NCBI GenBank assembly: GCA_017453205.1
Contig: JAFTKO010000032.1
Span: 62,001-126,000 of the forward strand
Direction of reading: 5' to 3'
DNA length: 64,000 nucleotides
Source of the DNA: Clostridia bacterium
Lineage (GTDB): Bacteria > Bacillota > Clostridia > Oscillospirales > CAG-272
Positions 10,029-18,410 of this stretch are shown here, piece after piece (the stretch's first letter is position 1; each line of letters starts with the position of its first letter). The notes beneath the pieces are model-generated. The model did no database searches, was not told where the DNA came from, and saw nothing but the letters and a program-made list of their open reading frames with translations. The translations under genes and the position numbers were made by a program.

Positions 10029-12281
10029 ATGAAATACGATTTTAATACCGAAAAAGGGCAATTCTTTCTTTATGATCCCGAAACGGGTAAAGAATGGTCG
10101 AATTTCCTTTTTAACGATATGGGTTATATTTGCACGGTCGCACACACGGGGGCAACTTCGTCAAGATATTTGAACGAGGACGCGATATCGATCGCATATA
10201 ATGACGGTCAATCCTTTTTCTACGTGCGTGACGAGGAAAATAAAAAATTTTGGAACATCGGCGGCTATCCGACGGTTGCACCGATTGATGAGTATTGCTG
10301 TGAGCACGCGCAGACCTATACGAGGATATCCTCTGTCACCGAGAATATTGCAGGCGAGATCGTTTATACGGTCGATCCCCATGATACGCGAGAGCTGTGG
10401 CGTGTCACTCTGACGAACCGTTCCGACAAAACGCGCACGCTGTCACTTTTTACGTATACACAGTTTTCGCTCGGTGGCTTTAGTCAACCCTTTTACTATA
10501 ACATGAAAACAACATGCGCAACGGAGTTTTGCGAAGATGCAGGAGGCTTGTGGTGTGAAAACCAAAATCCGTTCAAGCCTCATAAGCGATGCTCGGGGTA
10601 TATCGTTACCTCATTACCGATCAAGGCGTATAGCGGAAACGGCGAAAAGTTTATTGGAACGATGGGAACCCCCACGATCCCGCGAGTGATTGCGCAGGGC
10701 TTGGATTGTGCAAACGATCATTCCGATGTTCGAAGCAGAGCGGGGATATTACAAAGTCAAGTCGTGTTGCAAAAGGACGAATCGATCACCGTATATTATG
10801 CGCTGGGACTTGCCGAACATAAGGACGAGATTATTCAATCCCGTCAAGAATTTTATGAAGAGTGTCGTGCGATCTTTGAAACCCGTCTTTCCTCTCCGTC
10901 ACCCTTTGGTTCTCTTTCTGTCAGTTGCCCCGAGCCGCAGATCAATCGCGTGCTAAACCATTGGGCTGAGCATCAGATCCGCCTTTGTATGTTGGGAAAG
11001 AAAGCCGTGCGCGACAATTCGCAATTAGCTATGGGGATTCTAAACTGCGATTCCGATAAAGCGGGAGAGGTGATCAAGGAGTGCATTGTTCATCAGTATT
11101 CGGACGGACATTCGGTTCTTCTTTGGTATCCTGTCGTGGATAAGCATGTATATTCCGATCCGTCCTGTTGGCTTGTTTATTCGATCTGTGAGTATATTAA
11201 GGAAACGGGAGACATTGACTTTTTGGATCAAAGCTTTGCTTATCTGGACGGTGGAGATGGAAGTGTTTGGGAGCATCTCGAAAGGGCTGTGGAATGGCTT
11301 TCCGCACTCGAGAATTACGGACCAAACGGACTTCCGAAGATCCATTACGCCGATTGGAATGACGCACTGAATATTCCGGATGAAAACGGTGAGTCGGTGT
11401 TGATGGCAATGCTGATCGGATGCGTATATCTTGAGATGGAGCAACTTGCCCGATACATTGGCAAGATCGGATATGCAGAGGCTGTGTGGGAAAAGTATGA
11501 AACCTTAAAAAATACCGTAAACGGTGTGGCATATAATGGAGAATATTATGTGCGCGCGTTTTCCCGTTTCGGTACTGTAGGAGATCATGATGCTCAAAAT
11601 GGAGGTAAAATCTACGTCAATCCCCAAGGTTGGTCTATTCTGTCAGGAATTTGTACCGAAGAACGGCGTTCTTCCGTGTTGGGGGCAATTGATGCTATGG
11701 AAACGGACGAGGGTGTTCCGCTTTGTTCTCCTGCGTATGTTGCCTTTGACGAAGCGGTTGGCCGCATGAGCGGGATGCTCCCCGGAATTTATGAAAACGG
11801 TGGCATTTATAACCACGCAGGCTGTTTTAAGGTGATGGCAGATTGCCGTCTTGGACGGGCGGATGAAGCCGTGGCGACCCTGCTCAAAATTCTTCCCGAC
11901 GGAAAGAGTAATCCGTCCGACATTACTACTACCGAGCCGTACGTTTTTACAAACTGTTATTTGAAGCATCCCAACTGCGATATGCGCGTAGGTTCCTCAT
12001 GGAAAACGGGAACATCGGCGTGGGGATTGATGTGTTGCTACGAGGGAATCTTGGGATTGCAACGGCATTATGACGGTCTGCACATTCAACCTGCCTTCCC
12101 GAAGCAATGGGAAACGGTAAGCGCGACTCGGCGTTTCCGAGGAAATAAGCTAAACTTCCATTATGTTAATAAGGGCGGGAGCTCCGTTTCTCTGAAAGTG
12201 GACGGCAAGCCTATTGAGGGGAACGTTGTTCCGTTGTTTTCCGATCTTGACGAGCATACCGTCGAAGTAACTTTGGTGTAA
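10029..12281 (+). CDS. GH94-type glycoside phosphorylase
   Basis: 750 residues; AAAGGAATACGA precedes the ATG. The N-terminal domain begins with the family pattern (FNTEKGQFFLYDPETG...WSNFLFNDMGY) and the catalytic barrel holds HYADWNDALN near residue 440, where the Asp of ADWND is the general acid in cellobiose and chitobiose phosphorylases. C-terminal motifs GSSWKTGTSAW and PAFPKQW also fit. These cytoplasmic enzymes split beta-linked disaccharides with phosphate, giving a sugar 1-phosphate and saving ATP. The specificity is not readable. It follows the GH127 gene by 40 bp in the same direction. Confidence 0.88.
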   Translation: MKYDFNTEKGQFFLYDPETGKEWSNFLFNDMGYICTVAHTGATSSRYLNEDAISIAYNDGQSFFYVRDEENKKFWNIGGYPTVAPIDEYCCEHAQTYTRISSVTENIAGEIVYTVDPHDTRELWRVTLTNRSDKTRTLSLFTYTQFSLGGFSQPFYYNMKTTCATEFCEDAGGLWCENQNPFKPHKRCSGYIVTSLPIKAYSGNGEKFIGTMGTPTIPRVIAQGLDCANDHSDVRSRAGILQSQVVLQKDESITVYYALGLAEHKDEIIQSRQEFYEECRAIFETRLSSPSPFGSLSVSCPEPQINRVLNHWAEHQIRLCMLGKKAVRDNSQLAMGILNCDSDKAGEVIKECIVHQYSDGHSVLLWYPVVDKHVYSDPSCWLVYSICEYIKETGDIDFLDQSFAYLDGGDGSVWEHLERAVEWLSALENYGPNGLPKIHYADWNDALNIPDENGESVLMAMLIGCVYLEMEQLARYIGKIGYAEAVWEKYETLKNTVNGVAYNGEYYVRAFSRFGTVGDHDAQNGGKIYVNPQGWSILSGICTEERRSSVLGAIDAMETDEGVPLCSPAYVAFDEAVGRMSGMLPGIYENGGIYNHAGCFKVMADCRLGRADEAVATLLKILPDGKSNPSDITTTEPYVFTNCYLKHPNCDMRVGSSWKTGTSAWGLMCCYEGILGLQRHYDGLHIQPAFPKQWETVSATRRFRGNKLNFHYVNKGGSSVSLKVDGKPIEGNVVPLFSDLDEHTVEVTLV

Positions 12282-12338
12282 AATATAATATCCATATGAT
12301 TCAATATTTTGATTATTACAATCCGAAAGGAGCAGACT

Positions 12339-13484
12339 ATGCAAAAGAAATATGACGTTGCGGCGTTTATTTGGCCTGCGTATACAGGTAAGGAGCCCAG
12401 AACCAAGATATTCTGGTCCGAAGACATCGGTGAATGGCAGACGGTACGCGATACCGTCATGGATATCCCCGAAATTAACTATTATTGGGACAGAAAGCCT
12501 CTTTGGGGCTATCGGGACGAGGCAGACCCCAAGGTGATGGAATTCCAGATTGAAGAAGCGGTAAAGCACGGCGTGAACGTCTTTATCTATGATTGGTATT
12601 GGTATGAGAATCGTCCTTTTCTTGAGCAGTGTCTTGATGACGGCTTCCTCAAGGCATCCAATAAGGATAAAATGAAGTTCTATATCATGTGGGCTAATCA
12701 TGATGCAAACTACACATGGGACAAGCGTAATTCCGATATGGTTCAAACCTCAAATCCTACCATTTGGGACGGATCTGTTGACAGAGGGCAGTTTGACATT
12801 ATCGTTGACCGCATGATCACCAAATATTTTTCACAGCCCAACTACTATAAGATTGACGGCAAGCCTGTGTTTATGATCTATTCGCTCGGTAATCTGATGC
12901 ACGGGCTTGGCGGATTTGACGCAACACGCGAGGCGCTTGAATTCTTCAAGGCAAAAACTGTCGAGGCGGGATTTCCCGGTCTTGAAATTCAAATGGTATC
13001 CTATGGCTCGGGGGTTGAAAACGAAAGCGGAGTTGACGGTAGCGAGAAGGTATCCGAGAGAGAAGTTGCGGAGGGAGTTGGTATCACAGGCGTATCCAAT
13101 TATCAGTTCTGTCACTTTATGCGCATGAAGAATCACTATTCCGCGCTCATCGATGCTGCCGAAAGAGAATGGAATAATATGATAGAGAGCTACTGCGTTC
13201 CTTACTATCCTCATGTATCCGTGGGTTGGGATGCCAACCCCAGATACAATATTCATCATGAGAATGTTTGTTATGGCAACACTCCGGAGCTTGTTGAGGA
13301 GGCGTTCAGAAGAGCAAGAAATTTCGTTGACGCGCATATGGATAAGCTCAAGGCGCCTCTGATCACTGTAAACAGCTGGAACGAATGGACGGAAACAAGC
13401 TACCTCCAGCCGGACAATGTATACGGCTACGGCTACCTTGAGGCGGTCAAGAAAGTATTCGTTGACGAGGTTAACGAGCAATAA
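12339..13484 (+). CDS. GH99-like / WbsX-family glycan-processing protein
   Basis: 381 residues from the ATG at 12339 (GAAAGGAGCAG just upstream; an in-frame start at 12309 has no such site). It matches the GH99-like WbsX domain: AAFIWPAYTG at the start, FQIEEAVKHGVNVFIYDWYWY near residues 70-90, FYIMWANHDANYTW, and VNSWNEWTETSYLQP near the end. Such proteins are found in polysaccharide clusters and in glycan-degradation loci as putative endo-acting enzymes. Here the setting favours degradation. Codon use differs from the neighbours: arginine is often AGA and the sequence is less CGT/CGC-rich, which hints at separate acquisition. It ends the operon; a terminator follows. Confidence 0.8.
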   Translation: MQKKYDVAAFIWPAYTGKEPRTKIFWSEDIGEWQTVRDTVMDIPEINYYWDRKPLWGYRDEADPKVMEFQIEEAVKHGVNVFIYDWYWYENRPFLEQCLDDGFLKASNKDKMKFYIMWANHDANYTWDKRNSDMVQTSNPTIWDGSVDRGQFDIIVDRMITKYFSQPNYYKIDGKPVFMIYSLGNLMHGLGGFDATREALEFFKAKTVEAGFPGLEIQMVSYGSGVENESGVDGSEKVSEREVAEGVGITGVSNYQFCHFMRMKNHYSALIDAAEREWNNMIESYCVPYYPHVSVGWDANPRYNIHHENVCYGNTPELVEEAFRRARNFVDAHMDKLKAPLITVNSWNEWTETSYLQPDNVYGYGYLEAVKKVFVDEVNEQ

Positions 13485-13515
13485 TTTTAAAGAAACGATT
13501 GCATATTACAAAGCA

Positions 13516-13559
13516 AACGACAGTTCAATACCTTTCCGGTAAAAAACTGTCGTTCTTTT
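13516..13559 (+). terminator. Rho-independent terminator of the first glycan operon
   Basis: AACGACAGTT pairs perfectly with AACTGTCGTT across a 19-base loop and is followed by CTTTT. It lies 31 bp after the GH99-like stop codon and closes the forward operon. Confidence 0.8.
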
Positions 13560-13649
13560 GAAACCGCCTTAATACTAACTTTACTGTATTCAAACCCACA
13601 TAGTATATATTTCTCTCGGAATGCCCCGACAAAACACCTGTGTTTTTAA

Positions 13650-14279
13650 TTACGTGTCATGACAATAAAGAAGTGTATATTTTGGATTACTGTAGGTTTG
13701 AATAAATGCCTCGCTTTTTTCGGGACAACGTGAGCAACCGGTTGGGATGCCACGCTCCATACACACTTTCTTGTAGCATTCGTCCCCCACGATCACGTAT
13801 TCATACGCTCCGTCACGGATATGTACCACCGACGAGCCGATGCTGTGTCCGCCGATCCTTCGCATTTCCACACCCCTGCATATTTCAATACGTTCCGAAA
13901 ACAATTGTACGTTAGCCCGCTCGGAAATGTAATTTTGTTTTTTTGCTTTCTCATATTCATCGGATTGAATGAAAATCGTTGTATTGGGATAGGCGTTGGC
14001 GCACTCAATATGATCGTGATGCGCGTGCGTAATTAAAAGATCGGTGATGTCGGTCGGTTCCACACCATAAGCCTGCAAAGCATTGATCGGACCGCAAAAA
14101 TCCCGCATCTCAAATCCGGGCATCGTTACACACCCGGTATCTACGAGCAGCTTACGTTCTCCGACTTCGATGAGATATATGATAAAATCGATCGGCAATA
14201 CGCGCCCGGGGTCGCCACCGCGAAGGATTGCTGCCTCCGACAACATCGAGGACGCGTATTTGAGTGGCGTGATCCTCAT
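13650..14279 (-). CDS. Metallo-beta-lactamase fold, lactonase-like hydrolase
   Basis: 209 residues from the ATG at 14279, which overlaps the upstream gene's stop as ATGA; longer versions would run far into that gene. It carries a complete metal site: ITHAHHDH (HxHxDH) near residue 87, GGHSIGSS, VGDECY, and a closing CHD. The layout resembles N-acyl-homoserine-lactone lactonases and sugar-lactone hydrolases. As the last gene of an operon with three NAD(P)-type oxidoreductases, hydrolysis of a sugar lactone made by one of them is the simplest reading; quorum quenching is possible but unsupported by context. Confidence 0.85.
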   Translation of the reverse strand: MRITPLKYASSMLSEAAILRGGDPGRVLPIDFIIYLIEVGERKLLVDTGCVTMPGFEMRDFCGPINALQAYGVEPTDITDLLITHAHHDHIECANAYPNTTIFIQSDEYEKAKKQNYISERANVQLFSERIEICRGVEMRRIGGHSIGSSVVHIRDGAYEYVIVGDECYKKVCMERGIPTGCSRCPEKSEAFIQTYSNPKYTLLYCHDT

Positions 14280-15262
14280 TCGACCGTCAATACGACCTTG
14301 CCCACATTCTCGCCGCGATACAGAATATCGTGCGCCGCCTCTGCCTCTGTGATCGGCAGAACCTTGTAGATCGTAGGCTTCACCTCGCCGCTTGCAACCT
14401 TGGGCCATACATCGCGCACAAGGCTTGCCAAAATCTCGGCTTTGACCGTGGGTGTACGCGAGCGAAGCGTGCTACCCATGATACGCACGTTGCGGACGTA
14501 GATGTTTTTGAGGTCGATCTCGGTTTTCTGACCTGCAAGAGCCGCGATCACGATCCAACGCGCGCCGTGCGTCAGATAATGCAGGCACTGCCCCATGATC
14601 TCACCGCCCAGACAGTCGATCGCCACGTCCACGGAATGACCGTTCTCCAGCTCGCGCTTCAGTACCTCGGCAATATTTTCCTTGCGTGTATTCACCACCA
14701 CGTCGGCATTTAGGTGCTTGATCGACGCCGCGATTTCATCAGATAGTACGGTGGTGATCACACGTACGCCAAACGCCTTTGCCATGGGAATAATCACGCT
14801 GGCAAGTCCGCTGGCGCCCGCGTTCATTAAGAGTGTGTTCCCTGCTTGGATCTTCCCCTCGATAAACAGGTTGAGATACGCCGTTGCAAACGCCTCGGGG
14901 ATCGCCGCGGCTTCCACCATCGAGCAATTTTCGGGAATTGGCATGAGCATATCGTAGCGCACGGTTACGTATTCGGCATATCCACCGCCCCCAAGCAGTG
15001 CGCACACCTTGTCGCCAACCTTCCATGAGGAGTTCTTTTGGGCTTCCTTACCCACGCTTACGATGGTTCCCGCAATCTCCAGACCCATCCAATCGGGAGC
15101 GCCGGGAGGGGGCGGATAATCGCCCTCGCGTTGCATCAAGTCGGCTCTGTTGAGTGCTGTCGCCTCGATCTTTACCAGCACCTCATTGCTCTGCATTACG
15201 GGATCGGGTACGTCGCTCCAATGCAGGCTTCTGTCGTTTTTATCTACCAATATTGCTTTCAT
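14276..15262 (-). CDS. Quinone oxidoreductase-like MDR protein (PIG3/TP53I3 type)
   Basis: 328 residues, AAAGGAGTAAGATT before the ATG. The signature NRADLMQREGDYPPPPG near residues 38-54 is typical of the PIG3-like NAD(P)H:quinone oxidoreductases. The nucleotide-binding part has LLMNAGASGLASV and later VDVAIDCLGG. These zinc-free MDR proteins reduce quinones or other electrophiles in the cytoplasm. It starts 12 bp after the Gfo/Idh/MocA gene and overlaps the lactonase-like gene by 4 bp, so all four reverse genes are probably one transcript. Confidence 0.88.
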   Translation of the reverse strand: MKAILVDKNDRSLHWSDVPDPVMQSNEVLVKIEATALNRADLMQREGDYPPPPGAPDWMGLEIAGTIVSVGKEAQKNSSWKVGDKVCALLGGGGYAEYVTVRYDMLMPIPENCSMVEAAAIPEAFATAYLNLFIEGKIQAGNTLLMNAGASGLASVIIPMAKAFGVRVITTVLSDEIAASIKHLNADVVVNTRKENIAEVLKRELENGHSVDVAIDCLGGEIMGQCLHYLTHGARWIVIAALAGQKTEIDLKNIYVRNVRIMGSTLRSRTPTVKAEILASLVRDVWPKVASGEVKPTIYKVLPITEAEAAHDILYRGENVGKVVLTVE

Positions 15263-15274
15263 AATCTTACTCCT

Positions 15275-16282
15275 TTATTCATTTTCAACGCCGCAGCATT
15301 TGAGAATTGTGCGGAAAAGCGCAAGCTCGTAGTCTGCGGTGTAGGGGTTGTCGATCTCGCCGCGCACCATTGCGGCAAAGGATTTTAACATTTTGTCGTA
15401 TCTGCTGAATGGCTGACTTCGCTTATGCTCGACCTCGCCGCGGCTGCCTTTGTTCCCCGTCATAATCCTATCGACCTGCTCGGTGTAGAGTCCGTTTTCG
15501 ATACCCTCGATAGGTTTTATTTCAAGCGTGCGCTTCGAGCCGCAGATGACGAGCTGACGGCGGAAAAATCCACCGACCTCGCCGGCGCAGGTTCTGATCA
15601 CCGACACACCGTGCGGGTATTTGAGCATGGCGAAGCTTACATCCTCGGATTCCACTCCGTCGATGCCCGATGACGCGGTCATAGGAACTATCTCGTCGGG
15701 GATGCCTTGGATGCGCAACACGAGGTCAACGAGGTGACAGCCGAGATAGAACATCATCCCCCCCTGAAAGGTGCCAAGCCACTCGCGTGTTTTTTTGTTG
15801 TCCCAGCGGCTCATATGAGCCTCAATGCTGAATATCGTTCCGAATTTGCCTGTCTTGGCATCGTCGATGGCATTGGCTAAAAATTCGTTATAGCGGTACA
15901 TATATCCGATGTGGAATACCTTTCCGCTCCTCTTGACACTCTTGATAAGGGACTCGAAGCTTGAAAGATCCTGGCTTCCCGGCTTTTCCATATGAACATG
16001 CTTGCCCGCGTCGACCGCCATTTTGGCGTATTTACTGAGGTGTATCTCGTCGACCTCGACCGTCACTGCCTCAATACCCTTGTCGTTCAGAATTTCTTCG
16101 AGAGTCAGCTCGGGGTAGCCCTCGAAAACGTGGAGCTTGTCGACGCATCGCTCACGCTCATCCTCGACAAGCGCGTAGCCGACCACCTCGAAAATATCTT
16201 TAAGCTCAACGAGGCTCGTGAATATCTCAGGGCCGTGGCTGTACTGGTTGATACCGATCTGTGCGATCCTTATTTTTCTCAT
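15275..16282 (-). CDS. Gfo/Idh/MocA family oxidoreductase
   Basis: 335 residues from the ATG at 16282; a TTG at 16336 in the same frame would overlap the preceding gene and was not used. The Rossmann start IRIAQIGINQYSHG is followed by VEVDEIHLSKYAKMAVDAGKHVHMEKPG near residues 80-110, the EKP motif of the family. Members oxidise or isomerise sugars, inositols and sugar acids using NAD(P). The substrate is not readable. It starts one base after the stop of the upstream dehydrogenase, with GGAG supplied by that gene's last codons, indicating tight coupling. Confidence 0.88.
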   Translation of the reverse strand: MRKIRIAQIGINQYSHGPEIFTSLVELKDIFEVVGYALVEDERERCVDKLHVFEGYPELTLEEILNDKGIEAVTVEVDEIHLSKYAKMAVDAGKHVHMEKPGSQDLSSFESLIKSVKRSGKVFHIGYMYRYNEFLANAIDDAKTGKFGTIFSIEAHMSRWDNKKTREWLGTFQGGMMFYLGCHLVDLVLRIQGIPDEIVPMTASSGIDGVESEDVSFAMLKYPHGVSVIRTCAGEVGGFFRRQLVICGSKRTLEIKPIEGIENGLYTEQVDRIMTGNKGSRGEVEHKRSQPFSRYDKMLKSFAAMVRGEIDNPYTADYELALFRTILKCCGVENE

Positions 16283-16283
16283 A

Positions 16284-17291
16284 TCAAAGCGCTCTCCAAT
16301 CAAACTGAACGATCGGGAACGATGGCTCCTTTGCAAGGCGTCCGTAGACCTCGGGGGCTTGGTCGGGGGAGAAGGTTTCGTCGATCAGCTTTTTGACGTT
16401 GAATCGACCGAGCGAGATGAGGCGGAGAGTTGCTTTCATATCGTCGCTCTGTGTCCACCAGCCCTCGTGCGATTCAATATCCGGTCGCGCACTTGTGTGT
16501 GCGCCGACAAGCGTGATTCCGGGATTGTGTACCTTGCGGTAATAATCTATCGTGAAGTCGGAATTTCTTGTACAACCAAGCAGCGCCACGCGTCCGAATC
16601 TTGCCATACAGTCAAGCACCATATCAAGTCCTTGACCATTGCCCGTGACCTCGATAGCGACCTTTGCGCCACCACCTGTGACCGCCTTGACTTTCTCGGC
16701 AAAGCCTTTCTCAAAGGGATCAAAGGCGTAATCTGCGCCAAGCTTTATGGCAAGCTCACGCTTTTCGAGGATCGGATCGACGGCTACGATCGGAGCCGCG
16801 CCCGCAAGCTTTAATTCCTCGATCGCGAAGATTCCCAGTACGCCGAGTCCCATAACGATTGCCGACTCGGCAAGCTCAAGACGGCACTTTCTGATTGCCG
16901 CCATAGGAAAGGTTGCGATATTGGTGAGCGCCGCCTCCTCAAACGACACGTTGTCGGGGATAATTTCGGCGAGGTCTTGATCTATCGCGCAATAGAGCGA
17001 GTGGGTAGTCCAGCGACACGCCACGCGGTCGCCGACCTTAACCTTTTTTACCGCGTTGCCAATCTCCACAATGACACCGCTGAGGCTGTAGCCAAGCTGG
17101 CAGGGAAACCGCTTCGTGCCTGCCGAGTTTGAGGGGTCACCGAGGAGATTTGCACGCTCAGTTCCTGCACTGACGCTTGATACCGCAGTTTTTACTATAA
17201 TATAATTGGGTTTGTCGGAAATATCGGGCATCTCCTTGTCTTGAAGCTCCGCGACGCCCGACGCTACAAAAAATATACCTTTGTTAGACAT
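16284..17291 (-). CDS. Zinc-binding-type MDR dehydrogenase (sugar/polyol dehydrogenase-like)
   Basis: 335 residues from the ATG at 17291 (GAAAGGAAACC upstream). Features: SAGTERANLLGDPSN, GYSLSGVIVEIG near residue 70, VMGLGVLGIFAIEELKLAGA as the NAD(P) Rossmann segment, and GRVALLGCTR. It resembles the MDR proteins paired with Gfo/Idh/MocA enzymes in sugar operons. The classical catalytic zinc GHE motif is not evident, so dehydrogenase activity is a family inference. It is the first gene of the reverse operon; its promoter overlaps that of the divergent AraC gene. Confidence 0.85.
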   Translation of the reverse strand: MSNKGIFFVASGVAELQDKEMPDISDKPNYIIVKTAVSSVSAGTERANLLGDPSNSAGTKRFPCQLGYSLSGVIVEIGNAVKKVKVGDRVACRWTTHSLYCAIDQDLAEIIPDNVSFEEAALTNIATFPMAAIRKCRLELAESAIVMGLGVLGIFAIEELKLAGAAPIVAVDPILEKRELAIKLGADYAFDPFEKGFAEKVKAVTGGGAKVAIEVTGNGQGLDMVLDCMARFGRVALLGCTRNSDFTIDYYRKVHNPGITLVGAHTSARPDIESHEGWWTQSDDMKATLRLISLGRFNVKKLIDETFSPDQAPEVYGRLAKEPSFPIVQFDWRAL

Positions 17292-17325
17292 ATGTTTGGT
17301 TTCCTTTCGTTTTTTATTTTTATTT

Positions 17326-17354
17326 ATTTTACCATCTTGACGTGCGACTTGCAA
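17326..17354 (-). promoter_or_regulatory. Sigma-A promoter of the dehydrogenase/lactonase operon
   Basis: On the reverse strand TTGCAA and TAAAAT are separated by exactly 17 bp. The predicted start lies about 30 bp before the dehydrogenase ATG. It interleaves with the opposite AraC promoter, so the two polymerases should compete. Confidence 0.65.
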
Positions 17355-17365
17355 TATGCTATACT
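17337..17365 (+). promoter_or_regulatory. Sigma-A promoter of the AraC-family gene
   Basis: TTGACG and TATACT with a 17-bp spacer, followed about 40 bp later by GGAG and the ATG at 17410. The -35 boxes of this and the opposite promoter lie inside each other's spacers, an arrangement suited to control by one bound activator. Confidence 0.75.
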
Positions 17366-17409
17366 GTAAAAAAAGAATGCGATACTCTAAAAAAGCGGAG
17401 AAAAGTGAT

Positions 17410-18174
17410 ATGGAACAGATATCTTTCTACAATTCATTTCGGTTTAATGTGCACCATCGCTCCTGCGCAAGCCGAACCGACAATTCCTGCGGCATACCGT
17501 ATCATTATATCGCAAGAATGATCTCGGGGAGCGCGAAGATCGTTTCCCTGTCGGGCGAGACGATAGAGGTGGGCGAGGGTGAGATATTTTATCTGCCCAA
17601 GGGACTGAAATACCATTCCTATTGGTCTTGCGGCGAGGCAAGTGAGGTCGCGTGGGAGTCTTACGGCTTTAAAATGATGCCCGTCTCAAGCGAAATTCAC
17701 TACGCGATGCAAAAAATAGAGGCAAGTGAGGCAGAGAGGGAGATGCTCGATACGCTCTCGCGCGATATCAAGGTGTCGCCGACCTCGGTTGGACTTTTGT
17801 ATCTCTTTGTCGGTCTGTCGTTGGAAAATATGCGCCGCGATACTGCCGATTCTCGCGCGGCGGCGTGGGAGAGGGCGGTAAAATACGTATCCGAGCACCC
17901 AAATTTTCGCGTGTGTGAGCTCGCCGCGCACTGCCATATGAGCGAGTCGGGGCTTTTCGCATTTTTCAAGCAGTACGGGGGACTGACGCCTGTCGAATTG
18001 AAAAACCAAATACTTGTAAAAAGGGCGGTAGAGTTGCTTTTGACGACTGACCTCTCAGTTGAGGAGATTTGCTCACGCACAGGTTTTTGCAACGCGGCGT
18101 ATTTTCGCAAGCAGCTTCGCAAGGTAACCGGCAAAACTTCGCTTGAGATTAGGCGCGAAGGCACAAGGATATAA
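17410..18174 (+). CDS. AraC-family transcriptional regulator
   Basis: 254 residues from the ATG at 17410, chosen for the GGAGAAAAGTGAT site. A cupin-like N-terminal sensor (GEIFYLPKGLKYHSYW) precedes two helix-turn-helix motifs: VCELAAHCHMSESGLFAFFKQYGG and VEEICSRTGFCNAAYFRKQLRKVTG, each the AraC/XylS signature. It is divergent from the dehydrogenase operon and shares a 118-bp control region with it, so it is the likely sugar-responsive activator of that operon. Confidence 0.9.
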   Translation: MEQISFYNSFRFNVHHRSCASRTDNSCGIPYHYIARMISGSAKIVSLSGETIEVGEGEIFYLPKGLKYHSYWSCGEASEVAWESYGFKMMPVSSEIHYAMQKIEASEAEREMLDTLSRDIKVSPTSVGLLYLFVGLSLENMRRDTADSRAAAWERAVKYVSEHPNFRVCELAAHCHMSESGLFAFFKQYGGLTPVELKNQILVKRAVELLLTTDLSVEEICSRTGFCNAAYFRKQLRKVTGKTSLEIRREGTRI

Positions 18175-18180
18175 AGAAAT

Positions 18181-18214
18181 GGGTCTATCGCAAATCTTTA
18201 TTTGCAACAGACCC
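18181..18214 (+). terminator. Hairpin after the AraC gene
   Basis: GGGTCT pairs with AGACCC and, inside it, GCAAAT pairs with ATTTGC around a CTTT loop. Only a weak T stretch follows (GATTTTCTT). It lies 6 bp after the AraC stop codon, so termination is likely but not certain. Confidence 0.55.
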
Positions 18215-18349
18215 TACTCGATTTTCTTGCTATTAAAATTGGGATACGGCTAAACGATACGGCAGTTAAATGATAGAGGAATTACGGAAAGAGTACTATT
18301 TCCGCGAGGATAGCCCGCTTGTATGTGACGAACACGGAAACTTCCACTA

Positions 18350-18390
18350 CCCCCGAAAACACTGGGTTTTCGGGGGCTCTTTCTATTTTA
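18350..18390 (+). terminator. Second forward terminator before the lysR gene
   Basis: CCCCCGAAAAC and GTTTTCGGGGG form an 11-bp stem with a 5-base loop (18350-18376) and are followed by T-rich CTCTTTCTATTTT. Between this and the AraC hairpin is a 57-codon open frame from 18270 that looks like a remnant and matches nothing I know. Confidence 0.7.
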
Positions 18391-18410
18391 CCACAAATTT
18401 GCATTTTATT

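Noticed and set aside
13650-14279. Quorum-quenching AHL lactonase as firm call
   Set aside because: The metal motif fits, but the operon consists of sugar-type oxidoreductases, so only lactonase-like was claimed.
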